In this document: positions 9,954 through 21,991 of the stretch, piece by piece
Layout: every line of letters starts with the position of its first letter
Numbering within the stretch: position 1 is the first letter of the stretch
From: Rhea pennata
Lineage: Eukaryota; Chordata; Aves; Rheiformes; Rheidae
Length of the DNA stretch: 64,000 nucleotides
NCBI RefSeq assembly: GCF_028389875.1
Contig: NC_084687.1
Location: forward strand, 4,748,157-4,812,156
Direction: 5' to 3'
Made by a program: the position numbers and the translations under genes
The notes under the pieces: generated by a model
Seen by the model: only the letters and a program-made list of their open reading frames with translations
The model's database searches: none
What the model was told of the DNA's origin: nothing

Positions 9954-12810
9954 ATACTCCTTTTTGTCCTTACACTGCCAAGACACAGGCTACTGTATAC
10001 CTCACCTGAGGATCTATTTTTAAGATGAAGAGCTATTTATATTTTTTAAAAAAATCCAAGAAAATCCAAAATTAAAATATCAGGCACTGCTTTGGACAGA
10101 AGCAGTGTCTTAGGTGCCTTTTTAAAGCTGTTGCAAGCTTATGAGTTTTTATTATGAAGCCGATATCTACCTAATTAGTGTTGGATGGCAATTTTGGTGG
10201 GCTGGGTTGCTCACTCAGGCAGCTTGGAATGGAGGAAGAGGGGGAAGAGCAAAACTGGGAAGCATGTCTTGGTGGCAGGAGATGACCATGTTACCTTCTC
10301 CCAGTCCTGGTACCCAACAATGTTGTTTATCACAAAGTGTTACAGTATTGTTGGAGAAGGGACAAGGGAAGTGTGCTTTTCTTCACTAACCTTTCCACTC
10401 TCCAACTGGTCTGACCTCTGTCTGGGGCCTGGATATAGTGTTTGGGGGAACCTCACCTCTGGGCTTGATGGTGCTGAGGGTCCTTCTCCTTACTCTTGCA
10501 TGTCTCCTGTGGATGTGCTGACTTCAGAGGCTGCAGCTCTGCCCCACTCCCAGTGTGAACCGATGGGGGCATGTGGCCACCTCCAGCCTCTACCTCTCTT
10601 GTCCACCACTGGACTGAAGAGGCCATGAGGATATTGGTGCCCTGTGAAATGGGGTACAGCAGAGATGGTTCCAAAGATGAGTATTGCAGCTGCTGGGGTG
10701 ATACTGGAGTGCTGTGTCTTTTTGGTACTCCTCAATACCTGGGTTTTGTCTGCTGCTCATGCTGCACACAGAAGGTTGTTAAAACGAGGTCAGCACTATA
10801 CAGCTGTGAGCAACACAGTTCATCTCCGTGGGGCTCAGAGCCATCCAGACCATGACCTGCTATGTGGCGCTCTGTGCTCTGAGTAGATTCCGGTCTTTTT
10901 TTTGCTTTACAAATTACCTGATCTTTCGCTGATGACCTGCAGTGTTGCTTCCCCAAATGAGCTGTAGCAACTTGCCTTGTGCCCTAGCGGTTGGTGTACA
11001 AGAACCCCTTTTGCACCATCTCTTCACTGGAAATTTTGGGAGTATCTTCCTGCTGTGTGTGTCTGTTCTGAGGCTGGAACTATTGGGTGCTATGGTGTCA
11101 CGATGTTTTTAAATTGAAACACTTCTTCCCTCTCTTCCTTCCCTGAGTAATTGGCAAGTGGCTGACAGTGGGAGCTGTGCCTGTTGATAAAGGGGCATCA
11201 TTTGGTTCAGATTTTTTGGTACATAACTGTTTTGCACAACTAATGCCTGATCCTGTGCTTTGCCTGTTCAAGCAAAACTCCTCTTGGAGTCCCAGTGGTA
11301 CTTGTATTCAGGGAGACTTTGCCTGAGTGTTCAGGATTTGGCCCTTAAATTGCTCTGGCAACTACAGATGGAGTGGGAATGGCAAGTGCTGCCCTGAGAC
11401 CTTTATCTACCTGTTGAGGAATGAGCCTTTGCCAGGATGCTGAGTGTCTGTTGCCTTTGTACTAACCACCTGGTGTTCCTCCAGTGATGCTGGGAGAAGT
11501 GATCTAAAAACCAGGGCACTGACGTGGTTTGGTCTAATGAAACTTTCTCAGATCTGTTTCACAGCACATTTTCACCTTCCTCTTTGACCTGGCAGCTGAC
11601 TGGCATAACCAGAGTTATTCTTTCCCAGCCTTTGAGTCAAGTTCTCAAACATTTGTGCAATATATTTCTAAATCTTGGACATTCTGGGAGAGGAAGGAAA
11701 CCTCCAATTTGCCACAGTTCTTAGCCTAAGTATACTAGAAAATTCAGCAGAGCTTCCCAACTCTCCAATTACTTGTCATGTGAAAAACTAGGTTTGGATT
11801 TTTGCAGTTTTGAATCATGAGTTGTTGAACTGGAAAACCAGCCTCAATTCTTTTATCCTGTAAAGATGCCAAGTGGTGAGTTGTTTGTCCTTGCACAGTA
11901 ATAGCAGACTGTAGCTCTGAAGTTGCATCACTTCCTCCTACATCACTTAAATTTCTCACATCAGCAAAGCAGAAGCTGAAATAAAGCACTGGAACTTTTC
12001 TCTTGATGAACTTGTGCAATAAATGATGTCGCAAAGAGAAGGGAATATTTGGGAACTTCCAAAAAGGAAATTGTTTTCAAGGAGAAGAGTACCAAGTGCT
12101 GTTTGGAGTCCTTATTTTTCACCTGGATGTGTAGAAAGCCTGAGATGAGATATGCAGTGTGTCCAGGACAAATAGAGGTGTGCTTGGCTGGATTGGGAGC
12201 TTCCCAAAGGCTGGTACTTCCTTGGGTTGTAATTTGTCATGATCAATGTGGTCTTCTAAGATTTATCCTCGTATTCTCTTCCTTCTGTCTCACTAGAGAA
12301 GTTTGTGGGTGGCAGCCCACAACTGGAGGAGTATTCTGTGATTGCTCTTAATGTGCCCTCACTTTCAAAGCAAAAATAGCCAAACCTCATTCTTTTTGGC
12401 CCTGGCATGGAGGAGTCTAACATTAAAGTGTCTTGTTTTTTTAGCTTCAAAACCAACCAAAGTTGGGTGTAATTAATTTTTCTTGTAGCTGGTTACATGT
12501 AAAAGCTGTGAATTAGTGTGTTCTGTTGCCTTCTGCCTGTAAGCCTGGGACTCAATTGCAGAGCTGAATGGTGTGTATTTTAAGAATATTTTGGGGATTT
12601 TCCTTTCATTTTTTTTCAAAACAAGCTGGACTGTTGAACAGGACCTGCTTCTTGTATTTGGTGAAAATGGTAGAAAGCTTGTAAGCTATGTTTGGAGGAG
12701 GGAGTGGATGGTTACTAATTGTATAGCAGTGTTTTTATATGCAGAATGTACAGATCCTTTGACAAAGGTATGCTTTTGTTACTTTAATAAAAATGTAGCA
12801 GTATAAATGA
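9954..12810 (+). other. BTG2 3'UTR (inferred)
   Basis: About 2.85 kb from the stop codon to the strongest distal poly(A) signal. It is AT-richer than its surroundings and has no convincing ORF. An AU-rich stretch just after the stop (CTATTTATATTTTTTAAA, about 10033-10050) resembles a mRNA-instability element, as expected for an immediate-early gene. Earlier AATAAA hexamers at 11980-11985 and 12018-12023 could give a shorter isoform. The length is comparable to mammalian BTG2 mRNA. Confidence 0.7.
12786..12791 (+). promoter_or_regulatory. Distal poly(A) signal of BTG2
   Basis: AATAAA in the context CTTTAATAAAAATG, followed about 25-35 bp later by the T/G-rich GCCTTGTTTTCTTGC, which is suitable as a downstream element. 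Cleavage is expected near 12805-12812. Confidence 0.7.
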
Positions 12811-14790
12811 GCCTTGTTTTCTTGCTGGGAACTCTTTTGTGCTTACAAAGTGGGTTAGGGTTGGGATTTCAGCCTAAAACCCACACTGCAGATACTGTGG
12901 GCTTGGTTTAAGTGTGGGATGACTGTTTATGTCCAGATGTGTCAAGGAGGAGGCTTGGAAAAAAGCTCCTTACGCAGCATGCTGACTCTAAATCTGACCC
13001 TTTAAACCTGAGGAATGAAGACTGGGGATAGGTCTGACTACTGCACGGCTGTGCGTGTCTGGCCTCCTCTCCTTTCCTGTGCTGACCCTATGGGATTCTG
13101 GCTTAGGCAGCAAGGGATTTATTCACTGCAGTATTGTGGAAATCCTGGGTCCTGCCAGTGCAGGAAGAAAGGGTTATAAAGTGGATTGCTAAGTCTTTTT
13201 TATTATTTTTCCTGCACCCAACACTAGAAGCAGCATAAAAATCTTAGAAATCAGAAATGAATGATCCTAACCAGGGAGCAGACCTCATGGAAGGCCGTGA
13301 CCTCTCCTTGCTGAACCTCCCCATCCCCACAGTCCTTCCAAGGATGACTGAGTCAGCAGCCGCTTGCCTGCAAAGGAGGAAGGCTGAGAGATCATGGGGT
13401 TGAAGTGGAGGATATCTGGGACTGTCATGATAAAGGCAGCCAAGGCTGATTCACTGGAGATCCTGTTTTGGCTGTGCCTGAAGGCTGGTGACTTCAGTGT
13501 GTCCAGCCATGAGCCATATCCCTGGTCACTGGGTATCAAGCTAATATGTTTAACCCTGTGTCTGCTCTCTGGGGTGAGCTGCCCCTATTTAAGGACCTTA
13601 GCTCAACTGACTCAGGGCTGTTAATGCTAGTTTCAGTCCAAAACTCACCAAAGCCTTTCTGGGGAGGTCACTGGAGTGCAAATTGCAGCCTGCACGGCCC
13701 TTCCCATGAGCTTTGCTGTGCAGCCCCCAAACCTGCTCTCTGAAGAAGTGGCACCAAGCAGGGATCGAAGGCTTGATCCCACTGCTCTCCCAGGCAGGGG
13801 TAAGGCCCATTCCTTCTCCCTTGCTTTTACCCTAATATGCTACTTCTAAGGCAAATAATTCTGTGGACCGGTTCTGGTGCTGTGTCAAAGCCACTCCTTT
13901 TTAAACTCATCCCTTCATTAGTTTCCGTGAACACACCCGAATTGCTGCTGCTTGAGAAATGAGGCTGTTGGGGAGGATGGCTGTCCTGATTACGCGGGAG
14001 TCATGCAGGTTCAAAGGCTTCGCGCGTTTGGGTGGAGGACGGCGCCCAGCCTGTCGGTGGTAAGTTGGGGCTGGCTCAGTCTGTGGCACGGTCCTGCGGT
14101 CCGTGGCTGATGTCGGGGCTGGCACTGAGATTAGCCAGAACTTGAGTTGCTCGTGACCAAGATAAAAATACAGCCCTTACGCAGGGGAGTGTTGGGTGTG
14201 GAGTCAGTGATACCTGCCCGGTAACCAGATCCCCTGTGCTAGCCTTTCGATCGGTGACTCAGCTACTATTTTTATTTTGCTTGTCATTTTTCTTCTGCTA
14301 GGATCGTGATACCTGGTGTCCTGTGGACAAGCTGGGGTACTTTGGGGGTGCATCTTTATCTGCCTGGCAAGCCCTTCCCAGACGTTTTGATGCTAGGCTC
14401 TAGCTTCGTCATATTTTCTCACCGTGAAACCCCCATGTTACAGAGAAGACCTCTGGTATGGACTTCTTCCTGGGGCACAGAGGAGAAAGAGAATACAGGG
14501 CTATCCCTTGTGTGGTATCACCTGGGACCCAGTTGCCTCCCCTGTGAGCTTGCAGCAGCTCATGAAAAGCACAGAAAATAAATAAAACACCCTCATCCAC
14601 TGCCCCCCAGCTTTTTCCTGTTGAAATCTGGACTCATTTTCTGCCAAGCTTTTGCTTGATTTTAGTTAGGATCTTTTCACTTGGGCATTTCTGGAAGGGT
14701 AGAGAAGTGTCAAGATTTGAAGACCTTCGGTCAGATTTTGTCCCCTGTAATCAGGGATTGCTGTGTTATACAAAAGCAGGTGACCGCGCA
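12811..14790. other. Intergenic, no gene seen
   Basis: Moderate-GC non-coding DNA after BTG2. A small AT-rich patch at 14245-14290 contains TGACTCAG (AP-1 type) next to CTATTTTTAT. No exon can be supported. Confidence 0.6.
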
Positions 14791-16158
14791 TCTCTGATGT
14801 GGCGTTGGTAACCGCTCAGCCCTTTGCCCTGTAGATGTGCCTGCAAACCTCCGCGGTGCGCAGGGGCCGGTTCGCAGCCCTGCCGCGCTCCCACGGCCCT
14901 TCTGCGGGGACACAAGCTCCTGCGAGCCCAGGCTCGAGCCTGGAGGTTGCCACAAAACATGCGATTTCCAGGTTGCAGCCAGCTCCCCTTGGAAACGTCG
15001 TGCCGGAGTGGGGAAGGGCAGGACGCGAGGCTGAGCTGCGCGGGCTCCGCGGGGGAAAGCGCTCTCCTGTCTCAGCCATCCGAAAGGGCTTTTTATGCCC
15101 AGGCGGAGTAGAAAAGCCAGCGGGTTTTAATGTCCCATCCTTTCTTTTACTGATATATGGGTGGTGCAAGGCTTCCTGGGGAGCCCCGGGCCCCAGAGCT
15201 GGGGTTGGCCTGCTGGGGGGGCGCGGACCGTGCAAGCCCCAAGGTGCCGCGCAGGATGTCCTCACGGGACGGTGGCAGCTAGGCGCAGGGCAGGGTCCCC
15301 CCAGGTCCCCGAGGATATGTTGGCTAATTCATGGCAAAATATTTGCTTGTATTTTTTTTGTGTGGTTTTTCCCCCTTTTTCGTGTTTATTTAACATCCTG
15401 CTCCGCTTTCCTGGGGTCCCTTTAACAGAAGTTGAATGTTTCTCAGTTCTAACTTACTGAAAAAGCAGCATCAGCATTTAGGATGCAGAACCGCTTGCCG
15501 GGGTTATTTTTGCGTTTCCCACAGAAGCCAGGCCTCTTCCCCCTTCGTCCCCCGTCCTCCTTGTTCCTGGCTCGAAGTAGTTTTACCACCCTTCCCCCGA
15601 GGCTGGGAAGAGCAGGGCGCTTTAGAAACTCGGTGTTTGTGACAAGTTTGTTGGAAAAGAAAAAAAAATGCCTGTTTCTGGTGGGCAGAGAAGTCAGCAG
15701 CCCCTCACCCTCCCGTCTGGGCTGCGTGGCAGATCCATCTCAGGACAGGGGGGCGCGAGCGGGGCCGGAGAAGCAAGATGGTGAAGCTGTCGCTGTTTGT
15801 GTTTGCAGCTGGAGCAGGGACAGAAGTGAAACTCGGAGGCGCCGAGCCCCCTCCCTGCCCCGGCTCCATCGCCCGGGGGGGCTCGGCCCCCTCCAGGTGC
15901 TTCCTGCCCTCTTTGCCCGCAGCGGGGCCGCTGGGAAGAGCGGGGCCGTGTCCGCCTCGGCGCCGCGAGGCCGTCGGGCGGCAGCGTGGCTGAAGCCTGT
16001 ATCTGCGGAGACGCCACCGCTCGCTGCCCTTCTGCAGCCCGGGGAGGGGAGCGGAGGCGCGGGGAGGCCTGGGGGAGCCCGTGCCGTCCTGGGCCCCCCG
16101 AGGGCTTTGGGAGCTGCCCTCCAGCCCGCTCTGCCGTCTCTACCGCTCGCACTAGCAA

Positions 16159-16254
16159 GCGCCAGCGTTGCGGCGTTTGCACAGGTGCAAGCACCGGCAC
16201 CGCGCCGTTTGCACGGGTGCAAACGCTGGCACCGCGCCGTTTGCACCAGCGAAG
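16159..16254. repeat. 32-bp tandem repeat x3 with internal palindrome
   Basis: Three consecutive 32-bp units (16159-16190, 16191-16222, 16223-16254) share GCGCCGTTTGCAC. The centre of unit 2 is TTTGCACGGGTGCAAA (16208-16223), a perfect 7-bp-arm inverted repeat; unit 1 carries a 6-bp-arm version around an E-box CAGGTG. Confidence 0.9.
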
Positions 16255-17850
16255 CTGCCCGGGGTGGGAGCCTCCGTGGATGCCAGAGGCTCAGAGCCGC
16301 CAGCATGAGGAAAACCGCTGGGATCGCGGCTTTGCCTCCAGCTCTGCAGCGCGGGAGGGCTGAGCCGAGCCCTTCCCCGAGCCGCGGACGTGGGTGGGCA
16401 TTCGGGTCCGAGTGTCTGGGTTTGCCAAGCTCCTGCCTGCTCTTCCTCCCCGCTCCCTGCCCTGCAGCCCTGTTGACAGACCTTCCTCTTCCTCCTGCCC
16501 TCCCCCCAGCCAGCTCTCGGGCCTATCTAGCATCTGCCCAGTGGCATAGCTGGAGCAAAGGGGTCCAAGGGGAGCGACTGGGCCATCTCCGCAGCCAGGA
16601 CCCGTCCTGGCACAGCGCCGCCCGCAGCCAGGGCCCCTGAACCAGCGTAAAGACAAGTGCGTACGCAGCTCTGCCTTTCCAATCCTTGCTAAAAGCTGAA
16701 GCAACCCGTGGAAAAAAACCTCCTTCCTCCAGAAAGGTCATCTGCAGATGCAAGCGCTGCGTCGCACCCACCGCACACCCACTCGCCTCGCCCCGCCGCC
16801 GCGCAGGAACCGCCTCGGCGTTGTCTGCGGCTCGTCCCTCTCCGCTTGCTGTGCTTGGAGCAGCTCCAAAGCAGCTGGGGCAGACCGAAGTGTTGCTTAA
16901 TGCTAACTTAAAATAATAAAAAAAAAATTCCCCCCAAACAACCACAAACGCTGCCAGCGGGCTGAGGCGCAGCCCCGTCTCCGCTCCCTGCCTGCTCGCT
17001 TCCTCGCGGGCGGCTCCGGGGTGGGGAGCACGCAGCCGGCGCGCGGCTCCCGCGCAGCCCACCGGCTCGTTAAAAATTACGGTGCAGACGGAGGGGAAGG
17101 GGCTGCTCCTGGTGGGGAGGAAAGTCTGCGTGCGCGTCCCAGGGCCGTGTCGGCTAGCTTGGGAGGGAGGACGGTCCCTGCTGGGCAGCGGCTTTCCTGG
17201 AAGGAAAATTGCCTGGAGCTGGGTCCGGATGGGGCACAGCCCTGCCGGGAACCGGTGCAATCCCGGGGGAGGCAGCCCGCCGGCTCCGGCCCAGCCTCCG
17301 GCCGCTCTCGGGATGCCGCCGATGCGCAGAGGTCTCGGGGCGCGCGGGAGGCTCGGGGAGGGCCGCTGCGTTGCGGGCAGCGTGCCGAACGCCGCCGCCG
17401 GCCCGCCGCGCTGCTCGCCTGTGCGCGGCCCCCGGGGAGGCGAGCGCGTGGGCGAGGGGCTCCGGGGGCCTGGCCAGATGGGCCGGGAGAGGGGCCGCTT
17501 TCAGCTGCTTTTTTTTGTTGTTGTCCGCCCAGCGTCCCGCGGGGAGAGCCCGGCCCCGGCCCCCGCCGCTCGGCGGCCCCGACGCTCGCATTTACGACCT
17601 GTTGGGGGATAAAAGGGGCTTTTTGCGGCGGCGAGCAACTGGTGTGCGGGGACAACTGCTGCCATCTGTCTGGTGGGGCGGTGGGGGGGGCCGCGGCCGG
17701 GGCGAGGGGGGCCCGGGGCTGCGTTTTGTTTCTCCTTTCATGCACCACTAAACTTTGCACCTTTTGTTTCCCAGAGAAGGTGGAGGGAGCCGGGGAGAAA
17801 AGAGGCCTCTCTGCAGCGCATGGGTCAGGGCAGAGCTCGCTCGGCTCGCT

Positions 17851-17925
17851 GGGCAATTTGCATATGATTCTTATTAAATATTATAATAGCAATTTACGGT
17901 TTTCTAAGGAGGCTGTCAAAATAGG
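17851..17925. promoter_or_regulatory. AT-rich island with octamer motif (candidate regulatory element)
   Basis: About 75 bp of AT-rich sequence embedded in CpG-rich DNA. It contains ATTTGCAT at 17856-17863, a perfect POU octamer, followed by homeobox-type ATTAAAT and TATAATAG. The sharp compositional contrast suggests selective constraint, but conservation is not demonstrated here. Confidence 0.4.
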
Positions 17926-18115
17926 GCAGCCCAATGCTGAACCCCCTCCCCCCTTCCCCCCCCCACCACCCACGCGCTGCAGCCGGAGCAGCCCGCTGCG
18001 AGAGGGGCCGGCATCCCGACACGTCCCGCGCCGCGGCGAGCGAGCAGGGGGAGCAGCAGCCTGCGACGCTGTCGGGGCGCTTCCTCCGGCGACTCGGAGC
18101 TCTGCGGTCTCGGAC

Positions 18116-18305
18116 CGATGTCCCTGATCCCCACCCCGAAGGGGTGCCCGGTCCCCGAGGGACGCTGTGCCCCTATCCCCCAGGGGTGCAGTGCTGCTGA
18201 TGCACAGGGATGCCATGTCCCCTTCCCCAAGGGATGCTTTGCCTCATCCCCGAGAGATGCCGTGTCCCTGTCCCCGAGGGACGCTGTGCCCTTGTCCCCG
18301 AGGGG
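18116..18305. repeat. 24-bp minisatellite
   Basis: About eight degenerate units of a 24-bp motif like GAYGCYGTGYCCCTNTCCCC plus GAGG; one unit is 6 bp short. Because 24 is divisible by 3, the + frame reads an 8-residue periodic peptide with variants of CxVPxPxG and AVSLSPRD. I see no evidence that this is translated. Confidence 0.85.
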
Positions 18306-19886
18306 CGCGCGCTGGTGCAGGGGGCAGCTCCCGGGACCGGCCGGATCACGCTGGGACGCGTTCGAGCAAGTCCCTCGCCGGGCTGCTACGAACCTGCCTG
18401 CCCCATCGCTGTTGCAAACCCCCGCCCGGCGCGACCCCGGCGCAGCGGAGCCCGGCGCTGCGCCGCTGCGGGGGGCAGCCCTTGCCGCCGCCGTTGCACG
18501 GATGCGACGCCCGCTCCTTTGGGGAACCTCTGGGAATGAGCGTTAGTGGGAATCCGCTACGTGCAACGCTGTCAGCGAGCCCCCGCCAGGGCCCAGGCGC
18601 TGCCAGGTGCAGGACGAGGCCGTTTTCCCTCGCACGGTGCCCTTTTACCAGGGAGTTTATTTCCATTATAGCACGAGATAAAGCAGAAAAGGCGAAGGAG
18701 CGGACCGAAGCGGAGCAGCTGCCCTCGCCACCTTGCTCTCTGCTTTGTTGTGAGTGAAAAGGCTGCGGCGGGGCGCAGACACCAGCCTGCGGCGCTCGTT
18801 TAAAGAGCGAGGACCCGTCTCCCCCCTCGCCCCCGCCGGGGTAAATCTCAAGTGGAAACGGTTGAATTTGCCCCAGCGAGGGGTTTGCAGAGAGCCCCGC
18901 CGCCGGCAGTCCCGCCGGGGCGCCGAGCGGCCCGAGGAGCCCGGCGGCCGCGCTGGCGAAGGCTTCGGGACCCGCGGCACGGCTTTCGAGCGGACACAAA
19001 GCCCGTCTTGATATTTACGGCACGTGCGGCGCGAGCGGCGGCCGGCGCGGGGCTGCGGGACAGATGGCGAGCGAAACAAAAGGGAAGGCAAGAACGGGAG
19101 CCCAACAGCTCGGGAATTTCCTGCCCTTCCCCTCTCCCCCCTGCCCGAGGGCGGACGCGCGGGGCGAGGGGCAGCCTGCTCGCGCCCCCGGGCTGCGTGT
19201 GCTCCCAGAGCCGGGCAGCGAAGCCCTGGCTCCGCCGCGCTCGGTTCCCCCCCCACCCCCGGAAAACTTCTGCCAGCCTCAGCCTGCTCTTCGGCGAAAC
19301 GGGTCCGCCAGGGGCCAGGGAGGGCGGCCGGGTCCCCGGCGGTCTCCGCGAAGAGGCGTTTTCCCGCTGCCGCAGCGGATTTGTTATCTCTTCCCAGCAG
19401 CGTCGCAGCTGCCACGAGCAGCTTATTAATAACCAACTTTTACCGCTCGTCCCGTCTCGCGCCCATCCGCAGGTGGCACGGCGGCGGGCGGCAGCCCTGA
19501 CCCGAGCCCGCCCGGGCTCCGGCCAGGAACGCTTTTCTTCCCAGATTTCTGGGCCGTGAGCGGCCGCACGTCGGTCCAAAGCGATCCTGCTCGGCAGCGG
19601 GTCGCTCTGAGCCGAGCTGGAAGTTTAACCCGTGCTCACAAGGTCCCAGCTCTGCTCGCACCTCCCGGTGTACTTAAAGAACAGGGAGGATTTTAGGTTG
19701 AGTCTAGAGAGAACGGACCGAAGGGGGATGCTGGAAGGGGAGAGGATGGGGTGAGCGGTGGGGGAAAGGGCCGGCGGCCCGGGGCACACCTCCGAGGCGG
19801 ACGCGAGCTGTTATTTGGTTCAAACTTGCTGCTTTGGGCTTTTCCCCCTCCTTTAGGCTCCTGGAGGTGGACAAAGCCCGGCGCTC

Positions 19887-20008
19887 CCTCTTCCTCCTCC
19901 CCCTCCTCCTCCTCCTCCTCTGCAGCCCTGCAGCCTCCCACAGCAGCTCTGAGCCTCCTCCCAGCAACAGGAGGAGGAGGAGGAGGAGGAGGAGGAGGAA
20001 GGGGAGGA
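19887..20008. repeat. (CCT)n and (AGG)n inverted pair
   Basis: A pyrimidine tract of CCT triplets (19887-19921) is followed 48 bp later by a purine tract of AGG triplets (19970-20008) on the same strand. The two arms are complementary and can form a long hairpin, and each can form triplex DNA. A smaller nested hairpin of CCTCCT and AGGAGG lies at 19953-19977. Confidence 0.9.
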
Positions 20009-21150
20009 AAACCTCCATCCTGCCGAGCTGCCCCTCGGCAACAGGGCGGCGATTGGGCGCCCACGGGCTCAGCACGCCAATGGGGTTCCCCCCTTTTTCG
20101 GGGAGGGGGGCGCGTGGGGCCGGCCGGGCGGTGGAAGGGGACGTGGCGGGGGCCTGGGCTGCTGTGGCAGCGCCGCCGCTGCGTCCCCGGAGCCGATGCA
20201 AAGCCCGCTCGGGTTTGCACCCCGTGTCCCTCTCCCCGGAGCAGGCCTGTCGGGGGTCGCGCTCTGCCCCCCCCTCCCCGGCATCGCCGAGGGCTTTTCC
20301 CTCTGGGAACAAGGCGCGAGCCTGGGAGCACGCAAAAGGGCGCCTGGGGGACAGGGGACGGGCCCTCTCCCCCCTCCCTCGGGGAAGCAGCCCCAGTCCC
20401 AGCTGATGCAGCCCCAATCCCCCAGCTGGCGCAAATCAGCAATTGCAACGGCCCGAGGGGATTAAAGTGCCTGCGGGACGGGTGCAGTATGGGGCTGTTG
20501 TGTTTCCCAAGCCCCTGGGACCCCGGCGGGTCGCCGAGCCGGGGCCTCCCGTGCAGACGTCCCTCGGCACCGGCGGCCCGCGTTGACTTTGGAAGGGGCA
20601 CCGGGGTGAAAGCTTGGCGCAGGAGCAAAGAGCGGAGTGTGCGGGCGCCCCGGCAGCTCCCGAGCACGGGGAGGGTGGTGGCGCGCAGCGGGCAGGGCGG
20701 GATGCAGGCATCCTCCCCTCCCGTGTTTGCAGCGGCGTGTGGCCCGCAGCCGGGTGCAGGTAACTCCTGTCCCCGTCCCGCCCGGCCTGCTTCCAGCTGG
20801 GCCGGACGCTGCTGCCGGGAAGGAGGAGGGACGGTGGGCCGCGGTGCGTAGCTCGGCGGCTGGTGGCAGAGAGGTGATTTATGCCCAGGTGCGGTTCGCC
20901 AGGCTTGGAGCGCGCTGCCTAATGCACTGCGGCGGTTCCCATTCCTTCGCCCAGGTGTTATGCTCATCCCGGTCCCTTCCAGGGAAAACCTGCCTCGGGC
21001 CTCGTGCGGAGCTGGTTTCTCCGTGGAGCAGGACCGTGGGAACCGGGCTGGTCCCGGGCGGCAGCAGGCACCGTGGTGAGAGCGGGACCTGCGGCACGTC
21101 CGCACCGGCTGCGCCGCGGCCGCGTGTGTTTGCCGAGGATTTTTTTTGAA

Positions 21151-21990
21151 GCCACCTCCAGCTTAACTGTTAAAAATAAGCAGAGCCAAACACTGGAGAA
21201 CATGAAAGCAGCCAGAAAACAGAGCAGAAGCACTTTGCCGACTGCACAGCCATCCTTCCTCTTCCCTTGCTCTTAACTGACAGCTTTCGCTGTATTTTTT
21301 TTCCTTTCTAGAGCTGTTTTTGCACGGACTCCAGATGGGAAGGGCTGGCGAGGAGCAGCCCCCCGGGGAAGGCAGTGTACGGGCGTGTAGAGCCTGCTGC
21401 AGCCGCTAGACGGCAAATCCAGCCTGGGTTGTGTTTGCAGAAAAATCTGCTCTGCGAGAGGGGTGGGAACCCAGAGCCAGAGCGGGTTTTGGGGCGCTGG
21501 GGGCTTCCCCCTGGCCGCGCTGGGGGAGGGCGTTTGGGGAGGTTTTTCCAGGGGAATTTGCTCTTCCCTTGGAGGACAGGCAGCTCTGAGTGGGATCATA
21601 CGGGGCGTGAGTCGAGATGGTTCAACTCCAGAGGGTGCAGTGTGGGTGTGCAAACCCATCTCTGGCGCTTGGGAGTGGTGGGCTGAGGATCAAACTGCAA
21701 AATTAGTGTCTGGGTCTTTGGCCTTTTTTTTTTTTTTTTTTTTTTAATAGCTGATTAGTTTTTGGGTAACTAGTTACGGACATTTAACTGACGACTGGAA
21801 AACAGCTGGTTTTTTTCCCACTGAAAATGCTAAGCATCTCCTGCTAGGCATCCAAATTTACTAATCTCTTCTGACAAATTACACTTGAAACCCTGAAAGT
21901 TCAGGGCCATTTGTTTCCAGCTAACCCCTGCTCACCACCGAGATGCTCAGAACTCGGCCGCTACATTTGGGATTCCTTGAACACGCTCCA
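21151..21990. other. Intergenic between the CpG block and the FMOD 3' end
   Basis: Non-coding, with GC falling sharply. It holds a T22 homopolymer at 21724-21745. No exon is visible. Confidence 0.6.
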
Positions 21991-21991
21991 T

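Larger units (their letters stand above)
14790..21150. other. GC- and CpG-rich intergenic block with no supported gene
   Basis: Roughly 6.3 kb of very GC-rich, CpG-dense DNA between BTG2 and FMOD. It contains open frames of up to 470 codons on both strands, but they are rich in Arg, Pro, Ala and Gly, overlap each other in all frames and match no family I recognise, so I treat them as chance frames. A GATAAAAGG at 17608-17616 (+) is TATA-like and could serve a non-coding transcript. AT-rich islands inside the block are listed separately. Confidence 0.6.

Noticed and set aside
19693-21105. 470-codon open frame on the - strand, with a 366-codon frame opposite
   Set aside because: The same GC effect; it includes poly-Glu/Pro from the CCT/AGG tracts and resembles no protein family.
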